Part shown: piece after piece, positions 10,014 to 20,830 of the stretch | Numbering within the stretch: position 1 is the first letter of the stretch | How the letters are laid out: each line of letters starts with the position of its first letter | From: Pseudovirgaria hyperparasitica | Taxonomy: Eukaryota > Ascomycota > Dothideomycetes > Acrospermales > Acrospermaceae | Length of the DNA: 64,000 nt | NCBI RefSeq assembly: GCF_010093815.1 | Contig: NW_022985569.1 | Span: 124,001 to 188,000, forward strand | Direction: 5' to 3' | The notes under the pieces: generated by a model | What the model was told of the DNA's origin: nothing | The model's database searches: none | Seen by the model: the letters and a program-made list of their open reading frames with translations, nothing else | Made by a program: the position numbers and the translations under genes

Positions 10014-11788
10014 ATGGTGTCTCATATCCACCCCTCGAGGCAGGCTTTTGTGGAGGAGGGATCCGATGACGACGTAAGTAGTGCCATAGCTATCAAAGCT
10101 ACATCTCCTCAAAGCACATCGTGGATTCACAAGCTTTTGCAAACAGACAGTCATCTACTTCCTCCACCCAAGCATTGCTGATCATGGATGTGAATACTGT
10201 AGGATCAAGATATGGGGGTCGAGCTGACCAACATCCGTACGTACCAAGATTGGGTTTGAAGTTGCTCTACTCACCATCTTCAGCTCTCGACCATGACTAT
10301 ACCATGCGATCCGCTGGAGGCGAAACAAGTATGCCGTCGGAAAAGGCGAGTGCCATCATGTCACAGTTCGAGCGAAAGCGCCGGGCTGCTGCCATTGCCG
10401 TACCCACTGACGATACGCGTGTCCGGGCGCGATTAAGAGAATTGAAAGAGCCAATGACCCTATTCGGAGAAGGACCCGCGGAGCGAAGAGACCGTCTGCG
10501 AGAGATATTGACGTCGATCCAAGAATCGGCTGATCACCTACAGGATGAGGTCATGCGCGATGCGACTGAGCAGCCTGACGACGAAGGTGAAGCGCAAGAA
10601 GAGTTCTATACCATAGGGACAGACGCACTACTGAATGCGAGAAAGCACTTGGCAAAATACTCTCTGGCCAAAGCTCAAGGACGAGTACTGTATCAAAAAC
10701 AGGAGGCTACCATCCCGCTCAGGTCGCACGTAAAGCACCGCGAAGACATAAAGCACGGCCTCGCGACGTTTGAACTTTTCGGCTCGCAGGTCGCCGGTGA
10801 CAGACCTGTCAGTTTAGCTCGATTCTCACCAAATGGCCAGTTGGTCGCAGCTGGCCATTGGGGAGGTGGAATCAGGATCCTAGATGTGCCAAACCTCGAA
10901 CAGAAGCATATTTTCAGGGGACATACAAGCCAGATTGGTGGGTTGACATGGTCTCCGGGTGCTACATTACCAGGAAGCAATGTCTCTACAGGATCAGTCA
11001 ATTTGGCCTCAGGGGGTGGAGAAGGACAGATACACCTATGGTCATTGGAGAAAGATGTGCCGCTAGCTACACTATCTGGACATCTCGGACGCGTATGCCG
11101 AACTGAATTCCATCCCTCGGGCAGGTACCTCGCTTCTGCATCGTATGATACCACCTGGCGCATGTGGGACGTAGAGACAACAACCGAGTTACTGCTACAA
11201 GAAGGTCATTCGAAAGAGGTATACACAGTTGCCTTTAACCCTGATGGCTCCCTCGTGGCCAGCGCCGGTCTTGACAGCATAGGTCGTGTATGGGATGTCC
11301 GCAGTGGACGCTCTGTCATGGTCCTGGACAGCCACATTAAGCCAATCTACGCTCTGGACTGGAGCATCGACAGTCATCGCATCCTGACCGGCTCCGGCGA
11401 TGGGTTTGCCAAGTGCTGGGACATCAGAAAGATCAGAGAAACAACAGCGATTGCGTCCCATCAGGGAGGTGTCACAGACCTGCATTGGTTCAAAGGCGTA
11501 GATGGCCCATATAGCGGCAAACCCCTCGCAACAGACGCAGAAGGAATGCCGGTGCCGAAGCACGCAGGCACGTACTTTGTCTCATGCGGCTTTGACAAGA
11601 AGATCAAGATATATTCATCCGACGACTGGGAGATTGTCAAGGTGCTCAGTGGTCATACTGGAAATGTTCTCAGCGTAGACGTCTCCTCGGACGGCGAATA
11701 TATTGCCAGTAGCGGCCACGACCGAACGGTGAAGATATGGAAGAGAGATTTGCCTGTGACTGAAGCTAGAGAGAACATGGAGGAGTGA
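10014..11788 (+). CDS. U4/U6 snRNP protein PRP4 (PRPF4)
   Basis: 532 residues; component of the U4/U6 and tri-snRNP (partner of PRP3). My exon model: 10014-10073, 10203-10236, 10284-11788. It yields an N-terminus starting [15 protein letters not shown], followed by an acidic stretch and LDHDYTM, the usual layout. The long third exon alone has no ATG near its open-frame start, which is why upstream exons are needed. The PRP4/SFM domain is [23 protein letters not shown]... with [17 protein letters not shown]. Seven WD40 repeats follow (GHTSQIGGL..., SGHLGRVCR..., GHSKEVYTV..., final [11 protein letters not shown]...). The exon 2 model (34 bases) is inferred from frame and splice signals; a shorter first intron is the alternative. 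Not the S. pombe kinase also called prp4. Confidence 0.9.
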
Positions 11789-12957
11789 GACAGATGATAT
11801 TCTCCCGTATCGTGAGATATATCTCTCCTCCAATCACTCTTGAGCATAGCACATGCTTACACAGGCACAGCGATCCGAGACGTCAGCCAAGCTGGCGACA
11901 AGCTCAAGGCTCTTGAAGGAAGAGCTTCGTCGGTAATGTGAGGGACTCTACTAGTGCCGTCAGACGAACCATGCTGAAGGCAGATAGTGAGCGAAATGAG
12001 ACCATCGCTCAAGTAAGAGAGAAGTAAACTCTGGGGTTCTGCACGAAGAGGAGCGGCCAAGATACTGATACCAACAAAATGAAAAGCTTTCACATCAATT
12101 TTTTGCTGTCGACGCACCAAGCTCAAACGTGCCATCCATTTCGTACTGACACATCCGCATCTAGGTATGTAACAAATTAGACTACGATATTCCGGTACGT
12201 CAAGGGCGGTATCGACATCGTCCAACCCTTAACCCAATTGGTTCCTACAGCTTAAGCAGCTTCCCCAGATTTCACCCCGCATCCTGGTAGTGACAGTGAT
12301 CTCCCCGTAGTCATGCACATTGCAACCTCTACAGGGCATTCATCCATCACGAGCTGATATCAGTCTGCTGGACACCTGCAGGTCTTTCAACCAGCGGGAC
12401 ATGCGACCACGATGTTCTCTCGCTCTCTACACATCAGATATCCGAACTTCCCCATCTAGACTAGCCAAGCTCCCGGCAATCCGGTACCAACCACCTCCCA
12501 TCCATCCGTTCGCAGCAAAACAGTCAAAACACTGTTGATGTGCAAGGATGCAGTCGCCGGCGGGTGATTTCCATGCTCGAGATGCGCGGTCCTGGCTCGC
12601 TCTCCCTCGCGATAGTGATCACAGCATGCAGTCAGCTGGAGCGATGCCCGGCTTGTGCAACTCGAGCTCTAATATCCATTCGCATAGCAAGCATAGTACG
12701 AGGTTGGTACCGGGCTCACGATCTATTGACTACATGCCACTTACTGGAAGAGTACCAGATATTTGTCGCCTGCCATGCTAAGCAAAGGTCAGGCTTCGCG
12801 CGGCGAGCTTGCTGCTGGGCAACTGAACGGGGTGCTGAGTTGCGGGAATTATTCAAATAGGACGCGTGCGCCCGCGTGGACGAGGTGGCGCGTTGCACAT
12901 CGAACGTGGTTTCTTGTGGCTTTGTTGTGTATCTGGGTGCTGGTGCTGTACGGTGAT
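11789..12957. other. intergenic, promoter region of the GH51 gene
   Basis: Nearly 1.2 kb between two plus-strand genes. Several short open frames on both strands, none with convincing composition or family. An in-frame ATG at 12775 would extend the downstream GH51 protein by 61 residues with one membrane segment. I prefer the later ATG that gives a secretion signal. Confidence 0.4.
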
Positions 12958-15310
12958 ATGCTTTCATCGTTGCTGTTGGCCGCGGCAGGCTTGCTTGTCA
13001 AGCCTACGTATAGCATTTCTCTCGAGGTGTCTACGAGTGGTGGGAACAGCTCTGGTGCACTCCCGGTGGGAATGATGTTTGAGGTAGAATATGCTAGGGA
13101 TACGCATGTTTGATATATGCTAAAGTATACATCAGGACGTCAACCACGGAGGCGACGGAGGAATCCACGGACAGCTTCTCGGGGACAATGCATTCCAGGG
13201 GACAAACGCGAGTCTGTTCCGATACGCGTCTATTGGCAACGCGACACTCTCGATTGATGACACGAACCCGTTGACTTCTGCAATAGTACGGTCACTCAAG
13301 GTCGACGTGCCAGAGGACGCTTCTGGCGAGGTTGGCTTCTCGAATGACGGCTTTTGGGGTATCAAGCTCCCACAAGGCACATATTCGACCTTCTTCTGGA
13401 TGAGCGGTGATTACGAGGGCGATGTGACAGTGAAGCTGGTGCCAAAGACCGGCTCAGGTACAGAATTTGGATCTACTACCCTTGCAATCAAGAAATCTAG
13501 CAAATGGACCAAGTATGAGGCAAAGTTCGATGTTAAGGCTGCTCCGAACGGAAACAACGTATGGGCCTTGACGTTTGACGGCTCGAAGACTGCGGGCTCG
13601 ACCTTGTATTTTACGTTGATGTCGCTCTATCTGCCGACGTATCTGGACAAGTTAGCTCTCCCGTAGGAGTCTCTGCAGACTATATACTGACTGTGGTAGG
13701 GAGAACGGTCTCAAGCCAGAGCTCGCACAGCCGCTTGCTGATATCAAAGGGCGGTTCCTAAGGTTTCCAGGAGGCAACAATCTGTGAGCAGATCCTCCTG
13801 ACTCACCACTCTGTGCTGACGATGGACAGTGAAGGCGACACAATCGATGGACGGCTGAGATGGAACCAGACCATTGGCCGTAAGTTTCAGATCGCACCCT
13901 CGCAAGTTGTGTCCAGATCTAACATCAATTCAGCACTTGAGGATCGGCCAGGTCGCCAAGGTTAGGCAGTTCAGATATTCCACTCGCTCTGCTATGTATG
14001 CTGACTGACCCGTAGATGTCTGGAGTTATGCCAATACAGACGCCATAGGTAAGCAGATCACTCGCGTTCGCTCATCTCAGCTAACGGACCTAGGCACGCT
14101 CGAATACCTCGAGTGGGCAGAATACATGAATCTTGAGCCCATGATGGACATCTTCGCCGGCCTCGCACTAAAGGGCGAAACCGTCACAGGCGACGCACTA
14201 GAACCCTACATCGAAGACGCCCTCGCCCAGATCGAAGTATGCAGCCTCCGTCCCTGGCACACCACAACGCTCATCTACTGACAAAGATCACAGTACGCAG
14301 TCGGCGACTCAAGCACGCACTGGGGCGCCATCCGCGCCTCCCACGGCCGCACCGAGCCCTTCGCGCTCAAGTACGTCGAGATCGGAAACGAAGACAACCT
14401 GTCCAACGGCTGCGCCAGCTACGTCGAGCGCTTCCAACGCTTCTACGACGCCATCCACGCCGCGCACCCATCCATCACGCTCATCGCCAGCACCGCAGAC
14501 CTCAACTGCCTCCCCAAGGACCTGCCCGGAGACGCATGGCTCGACTACCACCGCTACGACCGGCCCGACGCCTTTGTCGAGGCATTCAGCTTCTTCGACA
14601 ACATCCCGCGCACAAACAAGGTCCGTTGCCCCCTTACCATCTCTCCCACAACCCCCTTTCTCTCCTCACGTCCCAAACACTGACCCCCACCCCTACAGTA
14701 CATAATCAACGAATTCGCCGCGATATACCACAACAACGGCACGCGCGCAACATACCCAACAATGCGGTCCGCCGTCGCAGAAGCAATCTACATGATGGGC
14801 GCGCAGCGCAACTCAGACCTCGTCCAGGGCCTCGCCTACGCGCCCCTGATCGCCCACCTCGCCGCCGTGGACCTCTACAACGCCTGGACGCCCTCGCTGC
14901 TCTCCTTCCGCAACGACCCCCCTGTCACCATCCTATCGACGAGCTACTTTGTCCAGCAGATGTTTGCCCAGGCGAGTGACCCCACGGACAGGTATGTGGA
15001 TGTTGTGGCGGATGGGCCGCTTGGGCCGACGGTGTTTTGGGTTGCGTCTGTGTCGAGTGGTGGGCAGGGGGTGGTTAAGGGGGCGAATTATGCGGGGGTG
15101 GGGACGGCGTTGAGGGTGAGGTTTGCGGGAGGTGTGGAGGGGACGAAGAGGGCGAGGGTGGTGGTGTTGAGTGGTGATGCGGAGGCGAGGAATGATGAGG
15201 TTGATCCGGGGGCGGTGAGGCCGGTGGAGGGGGTGGTGGAGGAGGGGGCGGAGGGGTGGTTTGAGGTGGAGATGCCGGCGTGGTCGGTGGTTGTGCTTGT
15301 TGCGGAGTGA
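12958..15310 (+). CDS. secreted alpha-L-arabinofuranosidase, GH51
   Basis: Releases L-arabinose from arabinan and arabinoxylan side chains outside the cell. 638 residues in nine exons: 12958-13083, 13136-13650, 13700-13783, 13830-13879, 13934-13960, 14016-14048, 14094-14236, 14294-14620, 14699-15310. All introns are GT-AG, 45-78 bases, and all phases agree. Signal peptide MLSSLLLAAAGLLV, then the GH51 opening (VSTSGGNSS...MMFEDVNHGGDGGIHGQLL), a carbohydrate-binding-like beta domain, RFPGGN, the acid/base glutamate in EIGNEDN and the nucleophile in INEFAAI. Exons 5 and 6 have only 27 and 33 bases. The C-rich coding strand turns sharply G-rich in the last 300 bases. No regulator sites were identified. 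Confidence 0.93.
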
Positions 15311-16492
15311 GTGTTGGGTGTACTGTAGTTGGATATACGAGATATGAATGTAGAGGTAATTTTCCTCCCTATCTACAATATCACCGAAACACGTGCAGTC
15401 TCACTCACCAACCCCCATATCAATGCCTCAGGCCCACTCCCACTCCCTCCTGCAGCAAGCAGCAGGTGAGAAGTGGAGCCGTCCCGTAGCCATTCATGCA
15501 GGCGCGACCCTACCCGCTTACTCAAACACACACACACCACTGGATATCCATAGATGCACCTCTACATACCACTCGTCAGTACTCGTCAGTATCCCATGGC
15601 ACGCCATCCGTCTCACGCGTGCAGCACATGCGTATCAGTCAATAAACACACTGTAAGTCTGTAAAAAAGCCGGAGGAAAGCCGGTCAGGAGCACAGTCAC
15701 GGATGCGGACGGACGTTGGGAGAAAATGGCCGTGATAGGGGTTATGTGATGGGAAGGGTTTGGAGGGTGGTCGGCAGTTTTGCTGTGGCTTGGCGCATAA
15801 GCATCAGTTTGTGAGGACTCTGGGAGTTATTGGCGGTGGATGCGTGGTGTTAATTTGGTACAGTTCAAGACTGCACTGCACTGCACTGCCATGGAAGAGG
15901 AGGTAAGGCGGTGCTGAAGTGATATTTGTTCGAGTGATGTGGTTCATTCTTGCTCGTGCTTATTCTGAGGTGAAAGTTGCGCGACTAGATGGATGGATGG
16001 ATGTTGAAGTTGACTCGTGGCATGGCATGGCATGGCATGGATGGAGATGAAGGAAGGATGAAACGTGGAGTGGGTCGCTGGTCTGGGATGTCGCGTCGGC
16101 AGAAGGACAGGACATGGAAGGTAATTAATTAATTGAGTAGGGCGAAGACATGTGGTTCTACGTGGCTGTATGTATGTTGTCGATGATTGAGTTAAGTGAA
16201 GAGACGACGGTCTGATAATGGGTGTATGACGGTGGAGGCGCGCGCAATGGATAGCTACAGTAGTCCAGGTACCTACTGTAGTAGCTGCTGGGTCGTAGCC
16301 GTGGTGTGGAGGTATGGACGAACGGGACGTCACCGAGGCATCTCAGGAACACAAGCACGCGTGTGCCTGGTGATAAGGGATAAAGTATATATACAGCACA
16401 CACATACGTATCAATTGTCCGGGGCTTATCGCTAATCGCGCAAGGGAATACATGTAAGTAAACCATACCAAAAAAACAACAAAAGGGCGCAG
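15311..16492. other. intergenic, left flank of the transposon complex
   Basis: Contains short tandem repeats: GGAT units at about 15,987-16,003, GGCAT units at about 16,017-16,040 and an ATTA run at 16,122-16,135. No gene is supported. Base composition is normal here, and the RIP-like composition starts only inside the transposon. Confidence 0.5.
15987..16044. repeat. short tandem repeats (GGAT)n and (GGCAT)n
   Basis: Two neighbouring microsatellites, about four GGAT units and four to five GGCAT units, seen directly. Confidence 0.8.
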
Positions 16493-16495
16493 TAA

Positions 16496-16515
16496 GGGGG
16501 TGTTTGAAACCTCAG
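16496..16515 (+). repeat. left terminal inverted repeat of the Harbinger element
   Basis: Begins GGGGGTGTTTGAAA and matches the reverse complement of the right end. It lies directly next to TAA. It keeps CpA, so the tip is less mutated than the interior. Confidence 0.88.
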
Positions 16516-16949
16516 CTGACGTTCAATTTTCGACGTTTCTGACGTTCAATTACCCGAAATCCGCCAAGTGTTTAAAATTAGATCTCACCTCCAGCTTAAA
16601 ACCCGAGCTAATAACTAGGGTATAGAAGACGGCGTAGAACTAAAGGAATATGGCTTCGGGATAGCTAAACTTGCCTATTGTAGATATAGTTAAATATTAA
16701 AGTCGACGTTTTTAAGTAGTAAGTATTTTTCGCCTATTAACGAGCTTAAATCTACTTAATCTTACTAGAACTTCGGTAAATTAGCGTTTTTCGCTATATT
16801 AGGTAACTTTATACTACTTACGTAAAAATATACTTTTTATTTTATAGTAGATTCGGACGATTTAGACAATTTATAGAGTATACCTAGCTATAGATAATAA
16901 TAACTCTATTCTTACCCTCCTCCTTACCTATTAGAACTACCTATTTAGA

Positions 16950-18179
16950 TTATATATAGAGGCTATTATTAATACCGTCGACTAGTATAATTAAGGTAGT
17001 TTATAAGTATGTGATTCGAAGGCGTTAGTTCCGTGTATTCTAGCTAAGATCTAAGATATAGATAATAATACTCGAATAAGAGGCTAGATAGATATTTAAA
17101 TAGATACCTTTAATAAGTTATTAGCTACTTTAAAGATATATAGACTAAAAAATAGATAGAAAGTTACCGTGGACGAAAAACTCTTTATTTACCTTTATAT
17201 CTACTAAACTAGGCTTTCTCTTAATAAGGCGTAATAGATCTTAGAAAGAGATACTAGTACCCTAAGTATATAAGCTATTAGTATATTAGTTATTATCTTA
17301 CCGCTAATATAAGTAGTAATAGTATCTTTAATTAGGTGACTTACGTATTATATTAGCTTTATAAGGATATTATAAAGCTTCTAAGCGATAACGCTAAAGT
17401 CTATTCTATTATAGCTATAAATCCTAAGCTATTACCGTTTAAGGGCGCTATTAGAGTAATTAATAGTACTTATATATCTATATCTATACTAGAGGATAAG
17501 TAGTTAGCTTAGTAGAATTAAAAGTAGTTTATCTTATAGAACGTACTTACCGTAGTTAACTTTAACCTTAACTTTATATTTATATACCCTAGCTAGGAGG
17601 GTTTAGCGTACAATCTATACGTCTTTAATAAGGCGCTTAAAGATAGATTAACGTGTTCTAAAGGGAGATACTACCTTACTAATACTAGGTATACTAACTA
17701 ATAATATACTATACTCCTCACGCCGTATTATAAGACGAGATACCACCTCTATAAGGTAATAGCTACTAGATAGAAGCTAGAGACGAAGGAGAAACTCTTT
17801 AACCTTCGATACTTATAGCTTCGGAACTATATTAAGCGTGTTTTTAGAGTTCTAAAGGTATACTTTAAGATACTATTAAACCCACGACCTAATAGAAGTA
17901 TTATATAGTAGTTAAACCTTATATTTACCCTTACTACCCTCTATAACTTTATAAATATCTACCGAGATAATACTCTAGATCTTTATAAGGTAGTTATTAA
18001 GGAGGATTCTACTAATTTAAGGCCTCTAAATCTCTATAATACGTTAGAATAGAATAACGATAGAGATCGTATTATAGTAGCGTACTAGAAGTAATACTAG
18101 GCGTATATAGAGTTAGAATATAAGAATATTAAGGATAAAGTCGTATAGTAGAGTAGGCGTATACTATTATTTAATATTC
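16950..18179 (+). pseudogene. Harbinger transposase (DDE_Tnp_4 / HARBI1-like) remnant
   Basis: Recognisable blocks on the plus strand: PFKGAIRVINSTYIS at about 17,434-17,478 (the family has PFKG..G.IDGTH), YPS.EGLAYNLYVF at about 17,581-17,625 (family PGWEGSAHDS.VL) and YYKTRYHLYKV at about 17,726-17,758 (family Y.G.RYHL). Many TAG codons interrupt it, mostly where CAG or TGG would be expected, as RIP produces. The last block is in another frame, so there is also an indel or an intron. Not functional. The first Gypsy element sits just behind its end. Confidence 0.8.
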
Positions 18180-18184
18180 GCCTA
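18180..18184. repeat. target site duplication GCCTA, left copy
   Basis: Identical to 26,543-26,547 on the other side of the first Gypsy element. Confidence 0.9.
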
Positions 18185-18386
18185 TGTAATGGATATAACC
18201 AAGGTGTTACTATAATGGTAATTAAGATATATTATAATTTAACTTAGAGAGAATAGAGATAAGCCGTATGGTTATAGCTTTAAGTATAGTCTTAAGCGAG
18301 GTCACGTGATACCCCTATACTAGTCTCTATCCATCCCGGCTCTATTATATAATACTAGAGATAAGGTAAAGCCGAAGTCCATAACA
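18185..18386 (-). repeat. LTR of Gypsy element 1 (3' LTR of the minus-strand element)
   Basis: 202 bp, starts TG and ends CA on the plus strand. Partner at 26,341-26,542 has the same length. Confidence 0.92.
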
Positions 18387-20830
18387 TACCCTTATTCTCT
18401 AGGATTGTTCTAGGGACCGGCTTAGTGTTTTATATAATAATAACCGGCTCGGTTAGGTCTTAGGTTTACGGTCTTTATATTATACTATATAATAACCGTA
18501 GAGCTATATATTCCTTCTAGTAAGGTAGTAGCTTTTTATAGTAGTATCCTAGCGGTTACGTGGTGGAGGTTAGTTCCTTATATTACGGCGTCGTAGGTTA
18601 TATAATTATAAGATAGTAGAATCCTATAGTTGCGTCGTGGCGGTTATATAGTAAAGGTAGACTCCTTATATTATGGTGTACCGCGTTAGGTTATATAAAG
18701 GTAGGGTAGCCTACGTACGAACCGCGCGTCCTATTTTATTATTATCCGTTTTAGGACCGGCTACTCTCTAGGCTAGGGGTTATATAGTAGTAGTAGAGTA
18801 GCTTGCGCATGACCCGCGTTTATTATTATTATCGTCTATTTTAGGACTAGCTCTACCCCGGTCTATATGATTTTCCCTAACACGAGTATATAGGTTCTAC
18901 GCCTAGCGACTTTCTTCTTTCTTAACTACCCTTACGCCTACTATCTTAATACCGCGTAGTAGCTACTATAATATTAGTAAACTCGTATACCACCTCGCAG
19001 CTTCTATACTATTATTATAAGCGCTCTAGGCCTAAATAGTCCTATTATAGAAGCCAGCGCCGTCTCGGCGGTGGCTATAGATACTAGAGGTTAAGACCCT
19101 AACGATTATCGCGCGCCTAGGCGCTAGGAACCAGCTAATTATACCGTGAGTAGGTCCTGTCTCTACGCCGTTCCTTATACTAACTAGATAGACTATTCCT
19201 TCTACCGTACCCCGATAGGCTAAGCCTATTCGCCGTATAGAGCTATATATTATAGAGGGTAACTCGTTAGAAGACGAGCGTACTAAGTCCGTGTACTTTA
19301 TATATTATATATATATAAAGGCCCTAGAGAAAACTAGGGTACTTAGATATATACCGTCTCTATACCGTGGCGGCGCCTACTAATCTTAGAGCGTAGCTAT
19401 AAGTCTAGCCGCGGTACTAACTATATAAAGTACTACACGTTAAAGGGGACCTACTTATAGAATACTAAGAAGCTCGCTATATACCCGGCCTTACGTAAGG
19501 CGTAGAGTCGTCTTAAAAAGTTTATACACGAGTTAGTTAATAATAACTTTAGCTATATAACGGATCGTGGTAGTCGCGGCCTAGACCTAATAAAGCCTTC
19601 GTCCGGTAAGTAGCCGTGTATAAACTCTAAGTTCTACTATCTATACGAGGACTATAAGTCTAACTTAGAGATTATCTATATCACGCGATATAATACTAGT
19701 ATTATTAGTTAGACTCCCGTAACGCCTTATCGTGGCGCCGTAACGTCGTTTAAGCCGCCGTATCACGGTAGTAGTAACCATAGCTAGATTAGTAGCGTGA
19801 TTCACTAGATAAATTAGTACATGTCCTATAATAAGGCCTAGATAGATAAGCTATATACTAGTATCGGCACCTTATAGGTATATAAGCTTTATAAGTCTAA
19901 ATACCTATTCTAACGCGTGACGTAGGGTACTATATAGTAAGTCGTGTCTAGGTTGGCCCGTCTAGCGGAGCTACTATCTCGCTACCTTATTACTTAGGTA
20001 GTTATAGAGGATAAGAAGCCCTTATTAGGTAGTAGCCGCTTACGCTAACTCTAGCCCGTAGGCCATAGAGAGTCGCCGACTCGGAGCTCTCGCTATCGCC
20101 CTATTAGGCCCCCCCGGCTCCCTATCGCCGCCCCTCCTCGTGAGTCCTTACCGCCTTATTATTAGCCCCGGACCCCTCCTCGCTACCGTGACCGCTCCCG
20201 GTCCTACGAGCGTTATAGCCGGTCCCCCGTCTACTATAATCGGTTTCCCTACTATCGTAACCGGTTATATAACCGTTAGAACTAGTCGTACGACCGTCGC
20301 CGTCACTCGGGTAGCTATTAGTACCGTTCCCGTGAGGATTATTAAGTATCGCGCCGCTATCGGTTGCTGGCCTGTCCCCGCTATAACCCTCCCGTAGATA
20401 AGTACGACTCGCCCTTACTACCCGCCTAGATTAATAGCCGCCGCTATTATTAGAAGACGGCCTAGAGAAGGACTAGGTAACTAACCTTATATTAGGATTT
20501 GCGGATAAGGACGGTACCGGCCCTAGCGCCGTGTAAACCTAGGGTAGGGCTAGGTAAATAACCTTTTTATGTCTTAAGGTAGGTGTCGGTTTATTATTAG
20601 GTTATACTAGGTACTAGCGTTCGGTATTTATTTCTTTCTTTTCTAAAATCTCTACTCTTATATTAGGTTATTAGGGCCGCCGTGGGCCTATAATAGTAGA
20701 GTAATATTACTACTTAGGGATGCGTTAGAGTCGTAGGCCGTTATATAATTAAGCGTCGCTATATCTAGACTCGAACCGGTCTAGCGCCTTAGTATCTTCT
20801 ACGTCCTTAAGTAGGACCTATATTAGTTAT
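18387..20830 (+). other. opposite-strand, coding-like region inside Gypsy element 1
   Basis: About 2.4 kb lying between the chromodomain end of the minus-strand pol gene and the 3' LTR. The first 450 bases contain imperfect repeats (several copies of a TTTTAGGACCGGCT-like unit). From about 19.3 to 20.5 kb the plus strand shows the more coding-like composition, including an unbroken stretch at 20,140-20,397 rich in Pro, Thr, Val and Ile. I cannot assign a family. It may be an additional antisense gene of the element or captured sequence, and is broken like the rest. Confidence 0.35.

Noticed and set aside
11857-12225. Minus-strand ORF of 122 codons downstream of PRP4
   Set aside because: Low-information composition, no recognised domain, lies in the PRP4 3' region; not supportable.
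15944-16466. Minus-strand ORFs between GH51 and the transposon
   Set aside because: Composition reflects the GGAT/GGCAT microsatellites; no family recognisable, no splice logic.
20140-20397. Plus-strand ORF as a host gene
   Set aside because: It lies within the RIP-altered Gypsy element and has no host-like composition. Treated as part of the element's opposite-strand module.
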